Source of the DNA: Alloacidobacterium dinghuense
Lineage (GTDB): Bacteria; Acidobacteriota; Terriglobia; Terriglobales; Acidobacteriaceae
Assembly (NCBI RefSeq): GCF_014274465.1
Contig: NZ_CP060394.1
Location: 1,364,001-1,428,000 of the forward strand
Direction of reading: 5' to 3'
DNA: 64,000 bases
Positions 34,730 to 42,530 of the stretch are shown here, piece after piece. Under the pieces are notes generated by a model. That model saw only the letters and a program-made list of their open reading frames with translations, had not been told where the DNA came from and ran no database searches. Position 1 is the stretch's first letter. Each line of letters opens with the position of its first letter. Both the position numbers and the translations under genes were made by a program.

Positions 34730-36796
34730 ATGCCGCTCAGTGCGACGCAATCCAAAACCCGATCATGGCTGCAATATTTGACACAGGATCTGCAGCCAAC
34801 TCCTGGGCGGCTTGACGGCTCTCTGCGGATTACTTTGACCTCCGTCCTCGTGCTCATCACGATGATGGTTCTCCAAATGCCGTTTGTTGCTTACGCTCTG
34901 TACGTCATTTTCATGGTTGGCCGCGACAGCCCAGCCGTCACCTTACGCACTGGTTTTGCACTGTTATGCGCGGTGTCGTGTGCACTCGCGATTTCTCTGG
35001 TCGTCGTGATTCTGACCGACAACAATCCAATGGCAAGAGTACTTAGTTTGGCAACCATTACATTCGTCGCCGGCATGATCACCGTGGCAACGAGCATGCC
35101 CTCCTTGGGGTCGGGATGGGGGATCATCTTTAGTGTCGGAATCAGTTTCTGGGAGAACCACACCCGAGCAGACACGTTGGTAAAGAATTCCCTGTGGCTG
35201 CTGGCAGCATTTGCAACAGGGATTGCAGTTGCAATTGCGGTCGAATATCTGTTGGCCACACGTTCTCCTGTAGACAAACTCTCCGAGCAGCTAGGGATAC
35301 GCTATCGCGCTCTCGAGACAATGTTCAAAGCATATGCGAGTAACTCTTCAGAACAGCAACGTCGGAGTGCGGCGGAACACGTTTCCCGATTGGCCGGGGC
35401 GGGTCACGCAGGAATGTTTCAACTCTATAGCCAACTAGCCGATCGCGATCTTAATAGGGGCAGTCTTCCAATGGGAGTGCACGCCCACATTACGATGCTT
35501 GCAGAACTATTGGACAGCTCCGCGGCGTTCGGTCTTCAGATAGACGTTGTAGATATCGAGATCCGATCTCGTTGTGAGGTCATCGCAAGACAGTGCAGTG
35601 AGCTTGCGAGTAAATTCAGGACCGATCCGGCACTGAATCTTAACCTCAGGAATTCAACAGCCTTCGCACATCTCGAGCGAGTTGAGATCATCATCCAATC
35701 GATCGGAACAATGTCCTCAGCCGCTGACGAGATGCGCCCTAATCTTGTAGCGCTTCCGTCCAAACAGGTTCCGTTGCTCATTTCTGGCGCAATCTCGAAG
35801 AGAGAGAATGTAGCTTTTGCACTCAAAGTCAGCCTCTGTGCGACGATTTGTTACATCCTGTACCACGCAATCGATTGGCCCGGTATCTCAACCTGCGTCA
35901 TCACGGTTATGGTTGCAGGTTTGAGCCACAGCGGAGCTATGAAGCAGAAGCTGGCTCTCAGACTTCTTGGCGCAACTATAGGTGGCCTTGTCCTCGGTAT
36001 AGGCGCAGAAGTTTTCTTGTTTCCATTTATGGACTCCATCACAGCATTGGTCGTCGTGATCGGCGCGATCGCCTTTCTATGCGCCTGGGTCGCAGGAGGG
36101 CCACGATTTAATTATGTTGGGTTACAGATGGCTTTTGCCTTCTACTTAACATCTCTTGAAGGATTCAGTGCGCCCACAGAGTTGTCACCTGCTCGTGATC
36201 GCTTTGTTGGAATATTGCTGGGTGTGGTCGTGATGTGGTTTGTCCTCGACCAGATTTGGCCGGTTCGTACGGTCACGGTGATGCGTCGTGTCGTTGTATC
36301 GGTTCTGAAAGATGCTTCGCGAGTAGTTGCGCTTATGGATGACAAGTTGTCCCTTCCAGATTACATGAGAGAGTCGGACGTCTTGAGGGATCGGCTTGGG
36401 AAACAGCTCTCCACGGTCCGGATGCTGAACGAGGCAACGCAATACGAACTCGGCGTGGAACATGAGAAACACATGCGCATGGGCGATACGTTTATGCGGA
36501 TGTCAATGACCACTGTGGCGTTGATCTGGAATCAAGCGTCCCTTTTACATAAGGAGGCGCAGAGCGAGTTCTTGACTCAGCCCGCCCTCATCAGGCTCCG
36601 CCAGACAATTGCTGAGCGCCTATCTGCTATGGCTGACGCACTGGAAGAGCACGACTGTCTCCCGACAGGAGACGCTGCCGGCCCACTCGATGTGGCGCTG
36701 AGTGCAGGTGACGTCGACTCCGAATATTCCAGGAACACAATTGCTCGATACAACGAACTGCACGCAGTGGCGCTGTCTCTCGACCCGACCGGATGA
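34730..36796 (+). CDS. FUSC-family inner-membrane exporter (MdtO-like)
   Basis: 688 residues with two sets of membrane helices, N-terminal (ITLTSVLVLITMMVLQMPFV; then several helices to about residue 180) and C-terminal (about residues 350-510: LCATICYILYHAIDWPGIS; LLGATIGGLVLGIGAEVFLF), separated by and followed by soluble helical regions. This is the aromatic-acid-exporter / fusaric-acid-resistance layout also found in MdtO and YccS. With the HlyD and TolC genes it should form a three-part pump for planar or aromatic toxic compounds. Substrate unknown; no regulator gene directly adjacent, though an ECF sigma gene is convergent. Confidence 0.88.
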   Translation: MPLSATQSKTRSWLQYLTQDLQPTPGRLDGSLRITLTSVLVLITMMVLQMPFVAYALYVIFMVGRDSPAVTLRTGFALLCAVSCALAISLVVVILTDNNPMARVLSLATITFVAGMITVATSMPSLGSGWGIIFSVGISFWENHTRADTLVKNSLWLLAAFATGIAVAIAVEYLLATRSPVDKLSEQLGIRYRALETMFKAYASNSSEQQRRSAAEHVSRLAGAGHAGMFQLYSQLADRDLNRGSLPMGVHAHITMLAELLDSSAAFGLQIDVVDIEIRSRCEVIARQCSELASKFRTDPALNLNLRNSTAFAHLERVEIIIQSIGTMSSAADEMRPNLVALPSKQVPLLISGAISKRENVAFALKVSLCATICYILYHAIDWPGISTCVITVMVAGLSHSGAMKQKLALRLLGATIGGLVLGIGAEVFLFPFMDSITALVVVIGAIAFLCAWVAGGPRFNYVGLQMAFAFYLTSLEGFSAPTELSPARDRFVGILLGVVVMWFVLDQIWPVRTVTVMRRVVVSVLKDASRVVALMDDKLSLPDYMRESDVLRDRLGKQLSTVRMLNEATQYELGVEHEKHMRMGDTFMRMSMTTVALIWNQASLLHKEAQSEFLTQPALIRLRQTIAERLSAMADALEEHDCLPTGDAAGPLDVALSAGDVDSEYSRNTIARYNELHAVALSLDPTG

Positions 36797-36915
36797 GTGA
36801 CTATCTCTCAGGGAAGCGGCGAGATAGAGGTCTTCCGGAGGGACTCTGCGCAACCGAGGTGTTTTAGCCCACGAATGCCAGCGAAGTACCTGACGTACTT
36901 GCATGAGGCTCGGGT

Positions 36916-37545
36916 CTAAGGGAGGTTGGACCGGTCGCTGATCCGATCGCGTAGCTGTCGGCGTGCACGCAGGATCCTGCTCTTGACCGCTGCGACACTA
37001 ATGCCTAGCTCGTTGGCGGTCTCTCTAGTTGTGTATTCTTGCAGATGCCTTAGAACCATCACCGAGCGAAATGATGTGGGCAATCTCGAAAGCGCTTCGC
37101 GTAGATTTTCGGCGACCTCGGAGTCCGCGTAGTTTTGCTCTGGATTCGGTCGCCATTCCGGCATGTCATATCTGGTCGGGTCAGTGTCTGTCATCATCGA
37201 GTGATCAAGCGACACGTGGTGATATCGTCGGCGCCGGAGGCACATCAGAGCCTGATTTAGCGCAATCCTCGTGAGCCAAGAGATGAACTTTGAATTCTCC
37301 TTGAATTCAGACAGACCACGATATGCCCGCAGAAATGTTTCCTGCACCTGGTCTTCAGTATCCTCACGGTTTTTGGTAACCGCAAAAATGGCCCTATACA
37401 CCTTCTGTTTATGCTGCAACACCAGCAGCTCGAAAGCTTGTACGTCTCCAGTCTTTGCCAATTTGACCAGCGGCGTGTCGGGGTCTGCATAACTGCCCTC
37501 GATGCGATCCCGAGTGCGACGATATCGTTTCCAATCCGTAATCAT
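36916..37545 (-). CDS. ECF-type RNA polymerase sigma factor
   Basis: 209 residues with sigma-2 (LLVLQHKQKVYRAIFAVTKN; DQVQETFLRAYRGLSEF; FISWLTRIALNQALMCLRRR) and sigma-4 regions (LREALSRLPTSFRSVMVLRH; YTTRETANELGISVAAVKSR). No anti-sigma gene is adjacent on either side in this window, which is unusual for classical ECF factors. Target promoters cannot be predicted. It is convergent with the efflux operon. Confidence 0.9.
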   Translation of the reverse strand: MITDWKRYRRTRDRIEGSYADPDTPLVKLAKTGDVQAFELLVLQHKQKVYRAIFAVTKNREDTEDQVQETFLRAYRGLSEFKENSKFISWLTRIALNQALMCLRRRRYHHVSLDHSMMTDTDPTRYDMPEWRPNPEQNYADSEVAENLREALSRLPTSFRSVMVLRHLQEYTTRETANELGISVAAVKSRILRARRQLRDRISDRSNLP

Positions 37546-38461
37546 ATTGATTGTCCTTCTCCGCTCACAATGTTGCCTTAGCAGACCACGAACCTCTCGA
37601 TCAGTCGGCGGAGAATAAAATTGTCGCTGACCGTTCTCATGTGCACCAAACGGGAGAGGAAGAATCTCTAGTAGGCACGTACGTGAAGTCAGTCAAGGCT
37701 CGCGGGCTTGACATATTCTCAGGGAAAGGTAGAGCGGATTTGCAGAGGACGTAAGACCAAATCGAGCGAAAACAATTTAGCTCGTTAGGGTCAGATTGCA
37801 TGTGGAAACAACAAGGCAAAACGGATGGTTGAGACCCGTAGAGCATTGAAAACAGTTCGTCTCATTGTGATGTCCACTGTACGGAATTCTTAGAGCCACT
37901 ATCGGCACGGTAAAGTCGCCGCCATCTGTAGCCTTTGCCCATTCCATTCAATGGTGCCAACGGTCCAGTCTTCGATTAACAGCTTTCTAAGCGACGCCCC
38001 ACAACCTTGATATGTTTCGCGTTTAGAAAACGGTCGCCGAGTGGCTCTCACCTTGAAGATCTGACTGAGTTTCTTCACGATTAAAACCTGTCCAGATCGT
38101 CACCTGTGTTAATGCCTCCTGGCTCGAAGGGGCCACTTCGTTTTCGCTCGATTTGGTCTTACACCCATGAAGAGTCACCTGTAGTGTTGCTGTGAACACT
38201 TGATGTAACAGTACTCAAGGTTCGTCAGTTGTGTAGAAATGGGCGACGAAAGATCTAGCATTCGAGACTCACAACGGCAAAAACGAAACGCGCCGAAACT
38301 GTGACATTGTTGGCAACGTGTTAACCCGTTAGCTGGAAGCCACGAGCACCGAATCCGACTTGATTTCTTCCCGCCTTTAAAAGGCAACCACTTGCGGAGC
38401 AGTGACCGCCAGCATCCGCTGGTGTCAGAAATGCTCTTCTTGGAAGTCACAGGAAGGCAAT
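37546..38461. other. Long non-coding stretch with inverted repeat
   Basis: 916 bp between the sigma factor gene and the envelope cluster. No credible gene: small frames at both ends lack family resemblance. It contains the 23-bp inverted repeat described separately and is the upstream region of the operon starting at 38462. It may hold promoter and regulatory DNA or a short non-autonomous mobile unit. Confidence 0.5.
37751..38162. repeat. 412-bp segment bounded by a perfect 23-bp inverted repeat
   Basis: The left arm at 37751-37773 (beginning GTAAGACCAAATCGAGCG) is the exact reverse complement of the right arm at 38140-38162 (ending TTTGGTCTTAC). The flanking dinucleotide AC occurs outside both ends, consistent with, but not proof of, a 2-bp target duplication. 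The interior codes for nothing recognisable. A MITE-like element or a paired regulatory site are both possible. A diverged third copy of the right arm lies at 50471-50512. Confidence 0.65.
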
Positions 38462-40987
38462 GTGCCTCAAGTCCACACAGGAAGTAAAGTCGTGCCGGCT
38501 CGTGAGCGGTGGGCCACGCAAGGTCTTGACCTGAGAACGGTGAGCGCCTGTGCCGTCCTGCTTTTCCTTTCCGTTCAATCTGTTGTCGCCCAAAGGCAAA
38601 CGACGGAGAGAAGACGGTCTGGGAGGCTGGAGGGAACAGTCTCGGAGGCCAGGTCAGCGGGCAAGTTGTACCTCGCAGGAGCAAGAGTGCAAGCGCTCGG
38701 TCCCATCACGATGGAAACAAAGACAAACGGGGAGGGCGCTTTTGTTTTTGACGAGTTACCTCCGGGGACTTACAAGCTAACCGCCAGCGCCCAGGGCATG
38801 GATGGCGAGCAGACCGTGACTCTCACGAGCAATCAGGTCGTGCGGGTTCTGCTGCTACTCAAGCCAGCAAGAGTCACAACGACAATCGACGTTTCGACCG
38901 CAGACACAGCAAAGAAAACTCCCTCTCCCGTCCAGACCATCGGAGAAAAGACTTTGACTTACGCCCCTAATGTCAACGAGCGCATGGAAACGCTTCTGCC
39001 GCTGGTCCCAGGCGTGGTGCGCGGACCTGACGGCCATATCAATTTGAAGGGTGCTCGTAACACCCAGAGCGGTGCGCTGGTGAACAGCGCGAATGTCACC
39101 GATCCGGTGACCGGAAGTCCCGCGATCAATCTTCCGATTGACGTCGTGGAGTCGGTGCAGGTCGTGTCAAATCCTTACGACCCGGAATACGGAAGGTTCA
39201 CAGGTGCGGTATCGAGCGTCGAGACAAAGACGGGAAGTTATGAAAAACGTCACTTCTCCATTCAGAACATTCTGCCACGCTGGCGGGACAGGGACGGCAG
39301 CATTGTCGGCATCGGCGCCGCTACGCCGCGGATGACGCTATCCGGCCCACTGATCAAAGACAAGCTTTCATTGATTCAATCGTTCGAGTACCGGTTCGTT
39401 CGCACCCCGGTCAACAGCCTGCCTCCGTTGCAGAGGGATACGACACAGGAGAGCGTCGACACCTACTCTCAGGTGGATCTGAAGATAAGCCCGCAACAAA
39501 CAGCGACGATGTCGCTGGCTGTTTATCCGCAGAAACTGCAGTACATGGGATTGAATACTTTCACGCCGCAGCCGGCGACGGCAGATTTTCATCAACGCGG
39601 TTATGAGATCTACGGGCAGCACCGCTACTTGACCGGAGCCGAGAGCGCGCTGATTTCTCAGCTCAGCTACAAGACCTACGACGCTGATGTTACGGCGCAG
39701 AATAACGAGCCGTACCAGCTACTTATCGATACTACACGGGGAGGATACTTCAACCGCCAGGAGCGCAATACCTGGCGCCTCGAGGGCCAGGAAACTTATC
39801 AACTGGCTCCGCGGCATTTTGTGGGAGAGCATGAACTCAAGGCAGGGTTGAACGCTACTCACTCTTCTTATATTGGTCACCAGGTCTTTCTTCCTGTCGA
39901 GTTGATCGGCGGTTCAGGCTCTCCGGTCGAGCAGATTACCTTCACCGCACCGACATCGTATGGCGTTACGCAGAGCGAGACTGCGTGGTTTGCTAGCGAT
40001 AAGTGGTCTCCTAAAACTCGGCTCACATTTGATCTAGGAGTGCGCTTCGACAGCGACACCGTCACGGGGACGACGCATGCGGCTCCGCGTACGGGCTTCA
40101 TCGTTCTGTTGACGAAGGACGGAAGGACTCTGCTCAAGGGCGGTGTTGGGATGTTCTACGATCGCGTGCCGCTCATGTTTCCGGCCTTCGAGCGGCTGCC
40201 GCAGCGGACAGTGTGGATGTTCGATGCGAGTGGGCAGGCATCCAGCTCAACGCTTTACCTGAACCGCATCGTTGGCGGTCTCCACAATCCGGAGAGCATT
40301 GCATGGAGCGCCGCCATCGAGAGGCAGGTGCTTGAGCACCTAGCGATGCGCTTCGAATACGAGCAACGCAATACTACGAAAGACTTTACCGTTTCTCCAC
40401 TCTCTAGTGGGAATGCTGGGATTATTGCCTTGTCAAATGCCGGACGGGATTTCTATCGGGAGTTCCAGGTTGCGGCGCGCTACAGCTCCGAGCGCATGTC
40501 TCTGAACGGCTCGTATGCCCGCTCGCGGGCTTACGGGAACCTTAACGATCCTGCTCTGTTCTTCGGGAACTATCCCCAGGCAGTGATTCAACCGGACGCA
40601 CGTGCACGCCTGCCTTTCGACGCGCCAAACCGTTTTTTGTTCTGGGCTGATATCGCGGGTCCGAAGAGGTTCACGTTGATTCCGGTCTATGACCTCCACA
40701 CAGGGTTCCCGTACTCGCCCTGGAATGAGTTTCACGAGTATGCCGGGCCGCGGAATGAAAGGCGGTATCCGAGGTTCTCCTCGATGGACCTGCAGGTGTC
40801 GCGTCCATTTTCACTCCATGTCCGGGACAGCAGACGCCTTCAGGTGAGAGTGGGATTTGGCGTCTTCAACGTCTTCAACCATTTCAACCCGCGAGATGTG
40901 CAGAACAACGTCGCCAGCAACGAGTTTGGCGAATTCCTCAACGATGCATGGCGTGAATACCGCGGCAAGTTCGTATTCCAGTTCTGA
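38462..40987 (+). CDS. TonB-receptor-like outer-membrane protein with carboxypeptidase-like domain
   Basis: About 841 residues from GTG 38462, which has AGGAAGG at good spacing (GTG 38402 is the longest option; GTG 38492 another). Signal peptide (SACAVLLFLSVQSVVAQ), CarboxypepD_reg-like domain (GRLEGTVSEARSAGKLYLAG; GAFVFDELPPGTYKLTASAQ), a plug-like domain (LLPLVPGVVRGPDGHINLKG; SVQVVSNPYDPEYGRFTGAV) and a C-terminal barrel ending in an aromatic residue (REYRGKFVFQF). This architecture is very common in acidobacteria; the ligand is unknown. It is the first gene of a tightly packed run, separated by 2 bp from the next, so it is presumably part of the envelope-product pathway encoded downstream. 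Confidence 0.85.
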   Translation: MPQVHTGSKVVPARERWATQGLDLRTVSACAVLLFLSVQSVVAQRQTTERRRSGRLEGTVSEARSAGKLYLAGARVQALGPITMETKTNGEGAFVFDELPPGTYKLTASAQGMDGEQTVTLTSNQVVRVLLLLKPARVTTTIDVSTADTAKKTPSPVQTIGEKTLTYAPNVNERMETLLPLVPGVVRGPDGHINLKGARNTQSGALVNSANVTDPVTGSPAINLPIDVVESVQVVSNPYDPEYGRFTGAVSSVETKTGSYEKRHFSIQNILPRWRDRDGSIVGIGAATPRMTLSGPLIKDKLSLIQSFEYRFVRTPVNSLPPLQRDTTQESVDTYSQVDLKISPQQTATMSLAVYPQKLQYMGLNTFTPQPATADFHQRGYEIYGQHRYLTGAESALISQLSYKTYDADVTAQNNEPYQLLIDTTRGGYFNRQERNTWRLEGQETYQLAPRHFVGEHELKAGLNATHSSYIGHQVFLPVELIGGSGSPVEQITFTAPTSYGVTQSETAWFASDKWSPKTRLTFDLGVRFDSDTVTGTTHAAPRTGFIVLLTKDGRTLLKGGVGMFYDRVPLMFPAFERLPQRTVWMFDASGQASSSTLYLNRIVGGLHNPESIAWSAAIERQVLEHLAMRFEYEQRNTTKDFTVSPLSSGNAGIIALSNAGRDFYREFQVAARYSSERMSLNGSYARSRAYGNLNDPALFFGNYPQAVIQPDARARLPFDAPNRFLFWADIAGPKRFTLIPVYDLHTGFPYSPWNEFHEYAGPRNERRYPRFSSMDLQVSRPFSLHVRDSRRLQVRVGFGVFNVFNHFNPRDVQNNVASNEFGEFLNDAWREYRGKFVFQF

Positions 40988-40989
40988 TC

Positions 40990-41730
40990 ATGAGACTTCA
41001 AATCATTACCGCTTTCTTAGTGCTCGTAGTTACGGCAACCTCTCCGGGTGCGGATGACAACTTTCAACTTCCTAGCGGTGACGTGGTTGCTGCGCGAATG
41101 CTGGACCGGGATGCGCAGCGACAAAGCCTAATGGCGGGGTATCACGGCCTGCGCCGCTACATTCTCGACAACGAGCGCATGCACAAGCATGCGGAGATTC
41201 TTGTGCGCGTTGGTTGCGACGCGGACGGGGTCAAGCATTTCGAACTCGTGTCTCAGTCGGGTTGGAAGGGTGCATACGGGCACGTTGTAAGCAGGATGCT
41301 CGCATCAGAGGAGGAGGCTTCACACCCGGAAATTCGCTTTAAGATCCGCCTCAGCCCTGACAATTACGAGTTTCACGTGTTAAGGAACGGACTGCTGGAC
41401 GACCGGATGGACTACGTACTCGAGGTCGTCCCCAGACGGCGCGAGGAGCGGTTGTTCGAGGGGCGGATCTGGATCGATGCCCAGGACTACGCAGTTGTCC
41501 GCATAGAGGGAGAACCTGCAAGAAACCCATCCTTCTGGATCCGTGATTTGCATTTTGTCCATACATACCAGAAGAGCGGAACCGTATGGTTCCCGGCGAC
41601 CACAGAGAGTACGACCGAAGTACGCATTTTCGGTACGACGACCCTGAAGATCAACTACTTCGATTACATCTCGAACGCGCAGCCACCCTCTGTGGCTCGA
41701 GCAGACATGGGAGGAGGAGAAAAGCAATGA
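40990..41730 (+). CDS. LolA-like periplasmic protein
   Basis: 246 residues with a signal peptide (MRLQIITAFLVLVVTATSPG). The mature protein has the long curved beta-sheet pattern of outer-membrane lipoprotein-sorting / LolA-like proteins: HAEILVRVGCDADGVKHFEL, YEFHVLRNGLLDDRMDYVLE, EGRIWIDAQDYAVVRIEGEP, then VWFPATTESTTEVRIFGTTT. Such folds carry acyl chains or lipids across the periplasm. Its stop overlaps the ATG of the nucleotidyltransferase gene by 4 bp, and it follows the receptor gene by 2 bp, implying function with both. Cargo unknown; a lipid-like product of this pathway is an inference. Confidence 0.7.
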   Translation: MRLQIITAFLVLVVTATSPGADDNFQLPSGDVVAARMLDRDAQRQSLMAGYHGLRRYILDNERMHKHAEILVRVGCDADGVKHFELVSQSGWKGAYGHVVSRMLASEEEASHPEIRFKIRLSPDNYEFHVLRNGLLDDRMDYVLEVVPRRREERLFEGRIWIDAQDYAVVRIEGEPARNPSFWIRDLHFVHTYQKSGTVWFPATTESTTEVRIFGTTTLKINYFDYISNAQPPSVARADMGGGEKQ

Positions 41731-42530
41731 AAGGAACGAAGCATTCAAGCAGTTTGAGAAGACGGGGCGGGAGAAAGATCCACGAATGCCTGATCCTGGC
41801 AGCAGGCAATGGGAGTCGAATTGTTTCGCTGTCCGGGGGGTTGCCCAAGCCTCTGGTCAAAGTTAAAGGCCAATCATTGCTGGAGCACGTGATGCTCGCC
41901 GCCCGCGATGCAGGTATCGACCGCTTTGTCGTGGTAGTTGGCTACGGCGCTGGGGTTATGCGAGCGTGGTTGGACAACTGGTCGTTGCAGGGCATCTCGA
42001 TCACGGTTGTGGAGAATCCGGATTACCACAAGGACAATGGCATCTCCGTCCTTAAAGCTCACAGATATTTAGAAGGACCATTCCTGCTGCTGATGGCAGA
42101 CCATATCTTCGAGCCGGACATGGCACGTGCCCTGCTCCGGCAGCCGCTTATCGAAGGCGATGTGATCCTAGCGGTTGACTCGAAGCTTAATCGCATCTTC
42201 GATCTGGACGATGCAACCAAGGTTAGGCGTGAAGGCGGCCACGTCGTGGACATTGGCAAACAAATCACTGCATATGATGGCTACGACACGGGCATGTTCC
42301 TGTGCAGTGCGAGAATTTTCGACGCCCTTGAGTCAGCGACGCAAGGTGGAAACTGTTCACTGTCCGACGGCATGCGCTTGCTGGGCAAAACCGGTAGCCT
42401 GCGCGCATTCGATATCGGTAAAGCCGCTTGGCAGGATGTCGACACACCCGAGGCACTGGCTCATGCGGAAACCATCCTCGACCGGCAGTTTCGCCACGCG
42501 TCCCTCCACGATGTGATTCATCATGCTTAG
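41727..42530 (+). CDS. NTP-transferase, CTP:inositol/alcohol-1-phosphate cytidylyltransferase-like
   Basis: 267 residues, start ATG 41727 overlapping the preceding stop. The nucleotide-binding signature LILAAGNGSRI, then GLPKPLVKVKGQSLLEHVML, lies at residues about 22-55. The metal-site Asp is in LLLMADHIFEPDM, with a late Asp in WQDVDTPEALAHAE. It looks like the IPCT half of the di-myo-inositol-phosphate enzyme and like phosphonate or choline-phosphate cytidylyltransferases. It should activate a phospho-alcohol (inositol-1-P, an aminoalcohol-P or a phosphonate) to a CDP-derivative in the cytoplasm. The next gene, overlapping by 8 bp, supplies the CDP-alcohol phosphotransferase. The exact substrate cannot be decided from sequence. 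Confidence 0.8.
   Translation: MKGTKHSSSLRRRGGRKIHECLILAAGNGSRIVSLSGGLPKPLVKVKGQSLLEHVMLAARDAGIDRFVVVVGYGAGVMRAWLDNWSLQGISITVVENPDYHKDNGISVLKAHRYLEGPFLLLMADHIFEPDMARALLRQPLIEGDVILAVDSKLNRIFDLDDATKVRREGGHVVDIGKQITAYDGYDTGMFLCSARIFDALESATQGGNCSLSDGMRLLGKTGSLRAFDIGKAAWQDVDTPEALAHAETILDRQFRHASLHDVIHHA

Noticed and set aside
37551-37754. Small plus-strand frame upstream of the inverted repeat
   Set aside because: No family resemblance and no clear ribosome-binding site; left as non-coding.
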